64,000 bases of DNA from Natronolimnohabitans innermongolicus JCM 12255. Lineage in GTDB: Archaea > Halobacteriota > Halobacteria > Halobacteriales > Natrialbaceae. The notes below the pieces were generated by a model. That model saw only the letters and a list, made by a program, of their open reading frames with translations, did not search any database and was not told where the DNA came from. The stretch spans positions 37,115-101,114 of the forward strand of contig NZ_AOHZ01000031.1 of NCBI RefSeq assembly GCF_000337215.1, written 5' to 3'. Every line of letters starts with the position of its first letter. Positions within the stretch are counted from its first letter, which is position 1. Both the position numbers and the translations under genes were made by a program. This document shows, in pieces, positions 34,066 through 42,286 of the stretch.

Positions 34066-34177
34066 AACGCCGTTCTCGAGTCACGACCGTTTCGGTTCGT
34101 CGCGGGCCGGACGTTCGCCGCGCCGAATTCGACGACCGTTAGGGTGTCGACGGTCAAGACACGATCGTGACCGTCGC

Positions 34178-34657
34178 GTGATCCTCGCCATCTGCGGGCC
34201 GCCGGGTGCGGGCAAGACGACGATCGCCGAACGCGTCCGAACCCGACTCGCGGCTCGCGACGACGCGCCCGAGGTCCGCCTTCACCACTCCGACGACTTC
34301 TCGCGTCGGACCTACGAGCGGCTGTACGCGGCCGTCGACGACGATCCCGAAGACGCGCTCACGATCGTCGACGGCACCTTCTACCGGCGAGAGTGGCAGG
34401 TCCAGTTCGAGACGTTTCTGGCGCGCGAGGGGGTTCGGTTCGTCCACGTCACGGCGAGCCTCGAGACCTGCCTCGAGCGCAACCGTTCCCGGGCGGATTC
34501 GATCGGCGAACAGGGAGTTCACGTCGTCTATCGGGAGTTCGACGCGCCCGACGACGCCCTCGAGATCGACACTGACGAGTACGCTCTCTCGGAGGCCGTC
34601 GACGAAATCGTCGGCGCGCTCGAGGCGTGGGGCTGGCTGGACTCGAACGACCGGTAA
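34178..34657 (+). CDS. P-loop kinase/AAA-type nucleotide-binding protein
   Basis: This 159-residue protein has a Walker A motif at residues 6-14 (GPPGAGKTT), an Asp-rich helix HHSDDFSRRTYERLYAAVDDDPEDALTIVDGTFYRRE and an Arg-bearing loop (LERNRSRADSIGE) typical of small kinases such as shikimate, seryl-tRNA(Sec) or adenylylsulfate kinases. It probably phosphorylates a small molecule or RNA. Start is GTG at 34178. The upstream Nramp gene is 112 bases away; no clear operon. Exact substrate unknown. Confidence 0.75.
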   Translation: MILAICGPPGAGKTTIAERVRTRLAARDDAPEVRLHHSDDFSRRTYERLYAAVDDDPEDALTIVDGTFYRREWQVQFETFLAREGVRFVHVTASLETCLERNRSRADSIGEQGVHVVYREFDAPDDALEIDTDEYALSEAVDEIVGALEAWGWLDSNDR

Positions 34658-34703
34658 CGTCGACTCGAGCGATCGACGACGACGGAGCCGCGAATTCGCG
34701 CCG

Positions 34704-35753
34704 CTACAGCCCGGGCACCAGCGCCGCGAGTTCGTCGGGCAACCGATCCGGCGTCACGTCATCGGGAACCGAATCCCAGTCGAGGTCGTCGCTCTCGGGT
34801 TCGGAGCCGTTGTCGAAGCCGGCCTCGGCTGCGGGCTCGTCGTCGCGGTACTCCCGCGGCGGGCCGTCGTGCGCGTAGACGCCCTCGGGGTGGTCGACCG
34901 CCCAGACGTGCATCATGCAGGGCGTCCGACAGGGGAGGCGGATGCTCTCGAGGCCGCCGTCGGCGAAGTCCTGTTCGTAGACCTGCTGGTAGTACCACCA
35001 CGCGAATCGGCCGGGGAGGCCGGCGTGGTAGTGCCAGGGGGCACAGCGGCCGTCGTCGCCGTCGTGAGCGGCGTGGTCGTCGTGTCCCTCGTGGTCGTCG
35101 CCGCTATGATCGCCGCGCTCGTGTCCGTCGTCGTGATCGTGTTCGTCTCGGCTGTCGCGTTCGCCGTCTCCCGCGTTGAGATCCTCGCCCTCGCCGGTGA
35201 TCACGTCGCGATCCTCGTCCGGGTCGTCGCCGTCCGTTTCGTCGTACACCGCCGGCGGCACGTCGACCGCCTCGCCGCCCTCGGTCGCGATGAACATCAC
35301 GCCGATCGAGCGCCACGTCTCGTTGTCGACCAGCACCGACTCGGGGCGCTCGGGATCGAGCATCGAGTCGTCGCCGACGTAGTCGGGATTGATCCAGTGC
35401 GACCAGCCGTCGGCGTCCCGATCGAGCGTGTCGAAGTACGGCTTGAACCCCGCATCGACCAGCGCACTCGCGTCCGGATAGCGCTCCGCGAGCGACTCCT
35501 GGACCGCCTCGCGCAGCGCGACCGTCTCCGGATGGTCGTCGTCGCAGCCCTCCATGCTCGCCCCGTCACAGTGGCCCATACTCGGCTCGAGGGTGGCCTC
35601 GGGACAGCGATCGTCGAACCACGGCCGCCCCCCGGCGTCGGCCCCGCTGGCGCTCGCCTGTCCCACACCGACTACCGAGAACGCGGCCGTTCCCGCCGAC
35701 GCTCGTAACAGTCGTCGACGAGACACGTTCGCATCGTCGTTACCGTCGTGCAT
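34704..35753 (-). CDS. Tat-exported His/Asp-rich protein
   Basis: This 349-residue protein starts with a twin-arginine signal, SRRRLLRASAGTAAFSVVGVGQASASG (residues about 11-37, RR followed by a hydrophobic helix and AxA-type site). The mature protein has a low-complexity region near residues 195-235 (DEHDHDDGHERGDHSGDDHEGHDDHAAHDGDDG) rich in His and Asp. A structured domain before it (VLVDNETWRSIGVMFIATEGGEAVD) and a C-terminal GRFAWWYYQQVYEQDFADGG segment with Cys pairs (CRTPCMMHVWA) are visible. Metal binding or halogen-peroxide chemistry is plausible. The His-rich tract predicts Zn, Ni or Cu binding. Confidence 0.78.
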   Translation of the reverse strand: MHDGNDDANVSRRRLLRASAGTAAFSVVGVGQASASGADAGGRPWFDDRCPEATLEPSMGHCDGASMEGCDDDHPETVALREAVQESLAERYPDASALVDAGFKPYFDTLDRDADGWSHWINPDYVGDDSMLDPERPESVLVDNETWRSIGVMFIATEGGEAVDVPPAVYDETDGDDPDEDRDVITGEGEDLNAGDGERDSRDEHDHDDGHERGDHSGDDHEGHDDHAAHDGDDGRCAPWHYHAGLPGRFAWWYYQQVYEQDFADGGLESIRLPCRTPCMMHVWAVDHPEGVYAHDGPPREYRDDEPAAEAGFDNGSEPESDDLDWDSVPDDVTPDRLPDELAALVPGL

Positions 35754-36445
35754 ACTAGCATCTCCACACCGACGACCGCCGTAAAGCCCTGTTGCCGATC
35801 GAACTGAGAGTCCGCTCGACCGACTACTGCGGTCGCGGTTCCCGGGAGGTGTTCGGGTTCGGAATCTCTCGTCGCCACCGGAAATCACTGCACACCCGAC
35901 TGCGCGATGGCGTCGCGATCCGTGTGCTTTGGCCACTACACATACGTATTGACCAGCGAGCGTTCTATCTGGTTCGAGAGAGGGTCGTCGCATCGTGCTG
36001 AATACAGGGCACGAGTCTCGCAAGGAGAGCCGATCAGATTCAAGCCGTCGAATCGGTCAATACAGGCGGAGAATGGAACGCGACAGATTGTGATCTGACC
36101 GGCCCCTGATAGAAATTCCATACAGAGCATGAGCTCAGCGTTTTGGCTTCGATTGTTTCAAGCCATTTTGATCGGTCTTTGAATGCTCTGGTAGTTCATT
36201 AAGCAGATTCCGATCATTCATCATCAAGAAAACATCGAAACCGATAGTCTGGTCCAGAATATCTTCGAAAAGTCCATGAGTTGCTGCAAAGTCAGGAAAC
36301 ACGACCCCCCAGTTCTCACCCATCCTGAATCGCAACGACTCACTGAATGGTGCTACTCCTCTTCACTTGGAGAATAACATCATCACGTTGAGTGGGTGAA
36401 CTGAGTTTGAAACTGGAGCTACTCGACCTCAATCACACCCGCCTC
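35754..36445. other. 690-base low-GC region before the DUF7344-like gene
   Basis: The Tat-protein gene promoter is probably near 35760-35800 on the minus strand. From about 36100 the sequence becomes clearly AT-richer than the rest. It holds one open frame at 36135-36335 that I list separately as doubtful. There is no repeat, tRNA or clear terminator. It marks the left border of an accessory patch reaching to about 39.6 kb. Confidence 0.45.
36135..36335 (-). CDS. possible small protein (66 aa) in the low-GC patch
   Basis: A 66-residue frame begins MRFRMGENWGVVFPDFAATH and ends DQNGLKQSKPKR. Its codons are AT-rich, unlike the GC-rich core genes but like its neighbours. The middle (LFEDILDQTIGFDVFLMMNDRNLLN) looks like a folded helix-strand mix. 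No family is recognised. It may be a remnant of an acquired gene or chance. Confidence 0.25.
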   Translation of the reverse strand: MRFRMGENWGVVFPDFAATHGLFEDILDQTIGFDVFLMMNDRNLLNELPEHSKTDQNGLKQSKPKR

Positions 36446-36859
36446 TCACTCGTGGATGTCGTACGGCTCGACCAACCTCAGGATCTTCTGTTCCAGTTCA
36501 CCGCCAACAAACTGGACGTGTCCCGTTTCAGCCTCATAGTCGATCATCCGTGCCTCGTCCAGTTTTGGAAGATGAGTATGGTGAAGTGCGATCCGGACGC
36601 GTTGTCGGTGTTCGTCTGACTCCCGCTTCGCGTGTTCGTCTCGAACCTGATTTGCAACGCGATCTACGAGCGCATCGTATTCCAGTGTTTTCTCGGAGGT
36701 GTTGTCCAACGCGTTGAGGATGGCGCGTCGGTGTTCGTTCGCTACAGCCGATAGAATCGTATCGGGAGAGATCGGTCTCTCACGCCCCGAAGAACCGGAA
36801 ATCTCTTTAGTTGACTGGATATCACGTGTCCCCAGCTTTCGACTCTCATCCATACTCAC
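36446..36859 (-). CDS. DUF7344-like winged-helix transcriptional regulator
   Basis: This 137-residue protein has a winged-helix fold: RPISPDTILSAVANEHRRAILNALDNTSEKTLEYDALVDRVANQV, followed by the long second part RQRVRIALHHTHLPKLDEARMIDYEAETGHVQFV. This pattern, with HHTHLPKL, is characteristic of the haloarchaeal DUF7344 group. Start is GTG at 36859 or ATG at 36853. A TATA-like site on the minus strand overlaps the motif at 36891-36905. The codon use is AT-richer than the window average. Confidence 0.78.
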   Translation of the reverse strand: MSMDESRKLGTRDIQSTKEISGSSGRERPISPDTILSAVANEHRRAILNALDNTSEKTLEYDALVDRVANQVRDEHAKRESDEHRQRVRIALHHTHLPKLDEARMIDYEAETGHVQFVGGELEQKILRLVEPYDIHE

Positions 36860-36890
36860 CTAGCGTAGGCCCAACTGCCTGGTCCTGTCC

Positions 36891-36905
36891 CATGGTGTAT
36901 AATGG
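36891..36905. promoter_or_regulatory. 15-base motif shared with 37622-37636
   Basis: CATGGTGTATAATGG lies upstream of the DUF7344-like gene and downstream of the end of the Bat-type gene at 36911. It matches CATGGTGTACCATGG at 37622-37636 in 13 of 15 positions. The minus strand of this copy contains a TATA-like TTATAC, so it may overlap the promoter of the 36446-36859 gene. Confidence 0.45.
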
Positions 36906-36910
36906 AACAG

Positions 36911-37576
36911 TCAGTCCACTTGCGTCGTTGACTCGGGCGTGAGAAGTGCGTACCTCCCGAACGTACTAATGGCACGACGCAGTCGCTCTGTCACTGCCTG
37001 GTCGGAAATTCCGAGCTCGTCAGCTAACTCCGCGGTCGTACAGCCTCGTGGAATGTCGTAGTATCCCATTCGAACGGCGAGCGTCAGCGCTTCTCGTTGG
37101 GGCTCACTCAAACCGTACCACGGACCAGCATCTGGGTCTGTCGGATTGTATATACGGGTTAACTCCAGAGAGATGTGCGCGTCCTCACAACAGTCCTGGC
37201 ACTGACTCATTGCTTCGCGGTCTGAGAATCGGATCTCGAAATTCCACCCTTCCGATGATCCAGTAGCACCCAGTATTTGCCCGTCGTGTTCCAAAATGCA
37301 CTGAAAAAGGTGGTCCTGGCTCGCATCCCAGTCGAGCCTGATGAGCGTCCGGTCGTCGAACACGTCTACCTCCGTGACGCTGTTGACAGTTGGATAGCGT
37401 TTGACGGTATCAAGAAAGCCGTTTTCGACCGGTTCGTAGACCCAAAAGAGCGGCACGGTCACGTCCCCGCTCGGGACGAGCGTTTCGAGTTCGATGGCCG
37501 ACGCATCCTCTAGACTGAGAACTTGCCCGAGTTCAAAATCATCGGACGGGATGCGAATCTCCGTTATCACACTCAT
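36911..37576 (-). CDS. Bat-type helix-turn-helix transcriptional regulator
   Basis: This 221-residue regulator has a sensor-like first part (MSVITEIRIPSDDFELGQVLSLEDASAIELETLVPSGDVTVPLFWVYEP) and the HTH_10 end LSEPQREALTLAVRMGYYDIPRGCTTAELADELGISDQAVTERLRRAISTFGRYALL. It is divergent from a second Bat-type gene at 37767, sharing an intergenic region of about 190 bases. The start ATG at 37576 was chosen because family members begin MSVITE/MSVIAE-like. The DNA is lower in GC than the core. Confidence 0.83.
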   Translation of the reverse strand: MSVITEIRIPSDDFELGQVLSLEDASAIELETLVPSGDVTVPLFWVYEPVENGFLDTVKRYPTVNSVTEVDVFDDRTLIRLDWDASQDHLFQCILEHDGQILGATGSSEGWNFEIRFSDREAMSQCQDCCEDAHISLELTRIYNPTDPDAGPWYGLSEPQREALTLAVRMGYYDIPRGCTTAELADELGISDQAVTERLRRAISTFGRYALLTPESTTQVD

Positions 37577-37621
37577 GCTAACTTGTAAGACTAGATTGGT
37601 CGGTCGTACAAAAGGGGATGA

Positions 37622-37636
37622 CATGGTGTACCATGG
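37622..37636. promoter_or_regulatory. 15-base palindromic motif between divergent Bat-type genes
   Basis: CATGGTGTACCATGG contains the inverted repeat ATGGT/ACCAT around GT. It lies in the gap between the divergent Bat-type genes and resembles the motif at 36891-36905. This suggests a shared operator for the regulatory genes of the patch, possibly bound by one of the regulators themselves. Confidence 0.45.
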
Positions 37637-37766
37637 CTGTTCGGGTGCCAACGGACTTCCCGCTCGCAGAACACACTATCTCAGCCATCAACGGTGCGTT
37701 GGCTCGTCTCGAAGCCATGGCACACCACCCATGCCAGTTATTCGTCTGCCGGACGAAAGCTTCCGC

Positions 37767-38411
37767 ATGGCGACTGTCATGGAGTTTACGAGTCCGGTAG
37801 CGGAGTTTCCACTGGGGAGTGTGTTCGAAAATTTGCCGGGTGTGACCGTCGAACTGGAGCGACTAATCCCACACGAGACGCTGATTATCCCGTATTTCTG
37901 GGTGCGCAATGCGGAAACGGAGGACATCGAATCTGCGTTCGAACAACACGCTGGCGTGAGCAACATCCGACTGGTCGATAGCGTCGAAGACGAGTATCTC
38001 ATGCGTGCCGAGTGGGAGCAAGAGTACTTCGGTATCTTGAGTGCGCTTGCCGAGGCCAACGTCGTCGTGCTCTCCGGAATCGGTACGAAAGACGAGTGGA
38101 GATTCGAGGTGCGCGCCGAGAGTCAGGAGGCAATCGCCGACTTTCGAGAGTACTGCCAGGAAAACGACATTCCGATAGCGATTACCGCCGTCCACGCAAT
38201 GCTTCCGATCCAGGGGGAAGGCTACGAGTTGACCGAGACCCAACGTGAGGCGCTGATATTGGCCTATGAGCGGGGCTACTTCGACACCCCACGCGAGGCA
38301 TCGCTCGAAGAGATCGCTGACGAGCTCGACATCACCCAGCAATCACTATCGTCACGCCTTCGACGCGGGCATCGGCGCCTCATTGGAGCGACACTCAGTA
38401 GTTCGGTATGA
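37767..38411 (+). CDS. Bat-type helix-turn-helix transcriptional regulator
   Basis: This 214-residue regulator has the opening MATVMEFTSPVAEFPLGSVFENLPGVTVELERLIPHETLIIPYFWVRN and the HTH_10 ending LTETQREALILAYERGYFDTPREASLEEIADELDITQQSLSSRLRRGHRRLIGATL. The recognition helix is ITQQSLSSRLRRGH. The ATG at 37767 was chosen because family members begin MxTVxEFxxP; an in-frame ATG at 37731 is possible. A HalOD1 gene follows 84 bases downstream on the same strand, the third such pair in this window. Confidence 0.83.
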   Translation: MATVMEFTSPVAEFPLGSVFENLPGVTVELERLIPHETLIIPYFWVRNAETEDIESAFEQHAGVSNIRLVDSVEDEYLMRAEWEQEYFGILSALAEANVVVLSGIGTKDEWRFEVRAESQEAIADFREYCQENDIPIAITAVHAMLPIQGEGYELTETQREALILAYERGYFDTPREASLEEIADELDITQQSLSSRLRRGHRRLIGATLSSSV

Positions 38412-38430
38412 TCGTTCGGATAGGCCCTTC

Positions 38431-38438
38431 TATTTAAA
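38431..38438 (+). promoter_or_regulatory. TATA-like box before the HalOD1 gene at 38496
   Basis: TATTTAAA lies 58-65 bases before the ATG at 38496. The distance matches those of the TATA-like boxes before the other two HalOD1 genes, supporting separate transcription from the preceding Bat-type gene. Confidence 0.5.
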
Positions 38439-38495
38439 CTCCCTGTATAATCAGTACCTCTATTGAACCGAATCAGACGGCTAGAATCGGGCAAG

Positions 38496-38846
38496 ATGGA
38501 CATAAGGGTATCTGGGGTTGGAGTCGAAGCGGTCGAGTACTTTCAGGAATCTGGGACTGTTCGCACGCAGTTTGATCAGGAGAAGACACCTGCGAGCATG
38601 GCTGTCGTCGCAACGCTGGCGGACGTAATGGACACTGATCCGGTTGAACTCGATCCGCTCCATTCTACTGTTGACCCCGACGAATTAGATGCGCTCGTCC
38701 GCGTTCGAAACGGGACGAACGGGGATTCCCATATTTCAATCACGCACGAAGGGTACGCGATGACCGTACACAGCTACGGTGTGATCACCATTACACCAGA
38801 ACACGAACTCGCAGCGGAGAAATACGAAGGGGGCGCGGGAAGATGA
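38496..38846 (+). CDS. HalOD1 output domain protein
   Basis: This 116-residue protein carries the HalOD1 pattern: TPASMAVVATLADVMDTDPVELDPLHSTVDPDELDALVRV, then a strand pair HISITHEGYAMTVHSYGVITI. A TTG-start frame extends upstream to 38463, but the ATG at 38496 follows a TATA-like box at the normal distance. Its stop overlaps the next gene by four bases (ATGA), so the two are coupled. It is the third HalOD1 next to a Bat-type HTH gene. Confidence 0.83.
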   Translation: MDIRVSGVGVEAVEYFQESGTVRTQFDQEKTPASMAVVATLADVMDTDPVELDPLHSTVDPDELDALVRVRNGTNGDSHISITHEGYAMTVHSYGVITITPEHELAAEKYEGGAGR

Positions 38847-39028
38847 CGTCTGAGGGGACCTCGCTTACGTCGAAGGAGGAATTGAACGCGGAGCTGAAAG
38901 CCCTCCTTCGCAGGGCCTACGAGAGTGGAATCGATGTGGAAGGCGGATTCGAATGTCGGAATGGGGTCGAACATCCTGACTGGGACGTGATCGTCACGGA
39001 AGTCGAAAAGAACGAGCATTCGGAGTGA
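38843..39028 (+). CDS. small conserved haloarchaeal protein (61 aa)
   Basis: This 61-residue protein overlaps the HalOD1 stop by four bases (ATGA), so it is translationally coupled. Its sequence (SKEELNAELKALLRRAYESGIDVEGGFECRNGVEHPDWDVIVTEVEK) combines one amphipathic helix with a strand containing a conserved Cys and a Trp. Similar short proteins follow HalOD1 genes in other haloarchaea, by memory. Function unknown; a partner of HalOD1 is inferred from coupling only. Confidence 0.6.
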   Translation: MTSEGTSLTSKEELNAELKALLRRAYESGIDVEGGFECRNGVEHPDWDVIVTEVEKNEHSE

Positions 39029-39660
39029 CCGATGACGAGGACTGAGATTCGACGAGATTCATCGATTTCTCGAACAGATCGCTGACGATCATGACGAGTA
39101 ACCCGGAGCTGTAATCGCTTCGCTGCTGAATATGCGCCCTGAGGCTTGCACGACGCTACAAACATCAGCCATAGCTGGTAGGAATCCCAGCGGTCAGTCC
39201 GTACGCTCCACAGCACAGCTGATTCACTACATTGAGAGCGGAATGAACGTGACCGCCGTGCTGCATCCATCCTCTCTATTCAGCACATCGTTTATAAATA
39301 AGAAATATGAATTGGCGGGCCGTCAACCGTACTACCGCACTGGACGCAAGTTTCACAGAACTCTGAATAACGAAACAGTATCGCGAACTACTGATCGAGA
39401 ACCGATCAACACAGCCACCACGACCGCTGTTCGCCTCGATCCCTCGAGTGAGTCGACTACTCGACGTCGAATTGCGACCCCAATGGCTTTTTTCTCGGAG
39501 TCCCTCTGTACCTGCTATATGAATGGGTCGTCACTGCTGCCAACCGACGTAACGGATCGAACGGGATGGCAGTCCGCTTCTCTCCTCGCTACTGGTACCG
39601 AACCGTCTCTCTCGTCTCGGTCGACTCGCGGTCCCGGAATAGCCTGGCCAGGGGTGACAC
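39029..39660. other. 630-base gap between the accessory patch and the histidine kinase
   Basis: I see no gene with normal codon use in this stretch. A weak TATA-like region (tatatgaatggg near 39515) precedes the kinase start at 39661, with the purine-rich gggtgacac before the ATG. The first half is AT-richer and may be a decayed remnant of the accessory patch. No repeat, tRNA or hairpin terminator is visible. Confidence 0.45.
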
Positions 39661-42090
39661 ATGAGTAAGAACGCGACCTCGAGCGACGTGGCCGGTGAAT
39701 CGGTGACCCTCGAGACCGGACTCGAAGCGTTCCAGTCGAGTCCGGAGTTCAGCGGGCCGGTCGAGGGACTCGACGGACACGACTGCAACGATCACTTCGC
39801 ACACATTTACGAGACGCGCGAAGAGAAGTTCGAGGCCGCCGTGCCGTTCGTCCGTCACGGCCTCGAGCGAGGCGAACGCATCGCGTACGTCGTCGACCAG
39901 AGCACCGAAACCGAGGTTCGGTCGACGCTGCGCGCCGCCGGAATCGACGTCCCCGCCGCGGTCGGTTCGGGGGCGCTGGTGTTTTACACCGTCGACGAAA
40001 CCTATCTCCGGGACGGCTCGTTCGACCCGCACGAGATGATCCAGTTCTACGCCGACGCGACCGCGGAGGCCACCGAGGAGTTCGAGGCGCTCCGGCTCGT
40101 CGCCGAAATGTCGTGGATTCGGGACGACGGGACGACGATCGAACAGCTGATGGAGTACGAGTCGAAAATCAACGAGCTCTTCGACCACGAAGACGTTCTC
40201 GCCATCTGTCAGTACGACCGCGACCTGTTCGACCCGGAACTGATCCAGGACGTCATCCGAACCCATCCGCATCTCATCTACGACGGCGCGGCGTGTCACA
40301 ACTTCTACTACACGCCGCCCGAGGAACTCTTCGGCGACGACGCGCCCGTTCACGAAAACGAGCGCATGCTCCGGACGCTGCGCGAACGGACGACGGCGAA
40401 GGCCGAACTGCAAGCGCGCGAACGGTTCCTGAAAGAACTCTACGACGTCACGGCCGATTCCGACCAGTCGTTCGAGGAGACGGTTCGGCGCCTGCTCGAG
40501 TTGGGTAGCGAACGGTTCGGTCTCGAGATCGGATACTTCGCCCGGACGACCACCGACGAGACAGTCGAAATCGTCGAAGCAGTCGGTGACCACGACCGGA
40601 TCGCCACGAGTGTCACCGACACGCTACGCGACACCTACTGCGAGAAACTCCTCGCAGCGCCCGGTCGAATCGCCGTGACGGACGCGGCCGAAGCCGACTG
40701 GACCGCCGACCGCGCCTACGAGCAGTTCGGGCTGGACGCCTACTTCGCGACGACCGTCCACGTCAGCGGTGCGGAGTACGGTACCCTGTGCTTTGCGTCC
40801 GAACGCCCTCGAGAGGAGCCCTACACCGAGACCGAGCGGACGTACCTCGATCTGATGGGGCAGTGGATCGAGTCCGAACTCGAGCGCCAGCAACGCGAGA
40901 CGTTTCTGCAGGAGAGCTACCAAATTACGGCCGATCCGACCCTCACGTTCGAGACGAAACTCGAGCGATTACTCGATTTCGGTCGCGAGTGGATGGGACT
41001 CGAAGCCGCCGGCGTGACGCATTTGCCCGCCTGGGACGACCGGTTCCGAAACGAGTTCACGATCGGGTACGGGGACGACGCGGACGACGAATCCGACGTG
41101 ATGTGGACCGATCCCGGCGAGGGCTGTTTCTGTCGAGAGGTCATCGAGAGCGACGACCCGGTCGGGATGGCGGACGTTCGCGCCACCGAGTGGGAAGACG
41201 ATCCGATCCACCGCGAACACGGCCTGTCGTGTTACCTCGGGACGAAGGTGATGAACGGGTCGACACCGTATGGAACGCTGTGGGTTGGCAGCACGGAGCC
41301 CCGCGACCGGGAGTTTACGGACACCGAGCGGACGTTCCTCGAGTTGATGGGCCAGTGGGTGAGCTACGAGATCGAGCGGGAGCACCGCGAACAGGCGCTC
41401 GAGGAATCGAACGCGCGACTCGAGCAGTTCGCCTACGCCGCCTCGCACGATCTCCAGGAGCCGCTCCGGATGGTCTCGAGTTATCTCCGCTTGATCGAGA
41501 GCCAGTACGGCGATGCGCTCGACGGGGACGGTGAAGAGTTCCTCGAGTTCGCCGTCGACGGGGCCGACCGGATGCGGGAGATGATCGACGGATTGCTCGC
41601 CTACTCGCGGGTCGAAACGCGGGGCGATCCGTTCGAACCAGTCGACCTGGAAACTGTTCTCGAGGACGTACGTCAGGACCTCCAACTGCAGATCGAGGAT
41701 ACCAACGCCGAAATCACGGCTGCAACGCTGCCCCGCGTGAAAGGAGACGATAATCAACTCCGCCAGGTCGTCCAGAACTTGCTCGAAAACGCCATCACCT
41801 ACAGCGGCGATTCGGCCCCCCGTATCCGGATCGATGCGAACCGCCGAAAGCAGAAATGGGTGATCTCGGTTCGCGATAACGGGATCGGTATCGAACCGGA
41901 GGAACAGGATCGCATCTTCGATATCTTCGACCGATTGCACAATCGCGAGGAGTACGAGGGGACCGGGCTCGGATTGGCGCTCTGTCAGCGGATCGTCGAG
42001 CGCCACGACGGTGAGATCTGGGTCGAGTCGGAACCCGGGAACGGATCGACGTTTTCGTTTACCCTCCCCGCAGTAGCGGATCGCGATTAG
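39661..42090 (+). CDS. MEDS/GAF sensor histidine kinase
   Basis: This 809-residue kinase has an N-terminal MEDS-type domain (residues about 40-235; HFAHIYETREEKFEAAVPFVRHGLERGERIAYVVD with a Cys-rich end CHNFYYTPPEELFG), then GAF domains near residues 265-400 (Cys-containing) and 425-560, and a histidine-kinase core. The H-box is YAASHDLQEPLRMVSSYL near residue 588, the N-box NLLENAITYSG, G1 DNGIGIEPEE and G2 GTGLGLALC. It is cytoplasmic with no membrane helix. No response regulator is adjacent. A MEDS domain may bind methanogenic-type or Cys-linked ligands. Confidence 0.9.
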   Translation: MSKNATSSDVAGESVTLETGLEAFQSSPEFSGPVEGLDGHDCNDHFAHIYETREEKFEAAVPFVRHGLERGERIAYVVDQSTETEVRSTLRAAGIDVPAAVGSGALVFYTVDETYLRDGSFDPHEMIQFYADATAEATEEFEALRLVAEMSWIRDDGTTIEQLMEYESKINELFDHEDVLAICQYDRDLFDPELIQDVIRTHPHLIYDGAACHNFYYTPPEELFGDDAPVHENERMLRTLRERTTAKAELQARERFLKELYDVTADSDQSFEETVRRLLELGSERFGLEIGYFARTTTDETVEIVEAVGDHDRIATSVTDTLRDTYCEKLLAAPGRIAVTDAAEADWTADRAYEQFGLDAYFATTVHVSGAEYGTLCFASERPREEPYTETERTYLDLMGQWIESELERQQRETFLQESYQITADPTLTFETKLERLLDFGREWMGLEAAGVTHLPAWDDRFRNEFTIGYGDDADDESDVMWTDPGEGCFCREVIESDDPVGMADVRATEWEDDPIHREHGLSCYLGTKVMNGSTPYGTLWVGSTEPRDREFTDTERTFLELMGQWVSYEIEREHREQALEESNARLEQFAYAASHDLQEPLRMVSSYLRLIESQYGDALDGDGEEFLEFAVDGADRMREMIDGLLAYSRVETRGDPFEPVDLETVLEDVRQDLQLQIEDTNAEITAATLPRVKGDDNQLRQVVQNLLENAITYSGDSAPRIRIDANRRKQKWVISVRDNGIGIEPEEQDRIFDIFDRLHNREEYEGTGLGLALCQRIVERHDGEIWVESEPGNGSTFSFTLPAVADRD

Positions 42091-42191
42091 GATAGGCGGA
42101 GACGGTACCGCTGCGGTCGAGTCAGAAGCGCTGCACCCGCGAGCGACCAACGGGGGCAAGCGGCCGTTTCCATCGACGTTTTTGCGCCAGC

Positions 42192-42269
42192 GCGGGATCT
42201 TCAGTCCCGCGAGCCGTGCGAACGGGAGCGATGCTCCCGTGAGCAGAGAGCGGTTCGCTGTGGCGAACC
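42192..42269. repeat. three tandem perfect hairpins
   Basis: Three inverted repeats lie end to end between the convergent kinase and DgcA genes: GCGGGA/TCCCGC (42192-42210), ACGGGAGC/GCTCCCGT (42222-42240) and GGTTCGC/GCGAACC (42252-42269). All arms are perfect with loops of 3-7 bases. They may serve as bidirectional terminators or belong to a family of short palindromes, as in hmgA. Confidence 0.75.
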
Positions 42270-42286
42270 TGACTCGAGAACTGAGA

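Noticed and set aside
39132..39668. Open frame before the histidine kinase
   Set aside because: Low-complexity Ser/Thr composition, no family, overlaps the probable kinase promoter.
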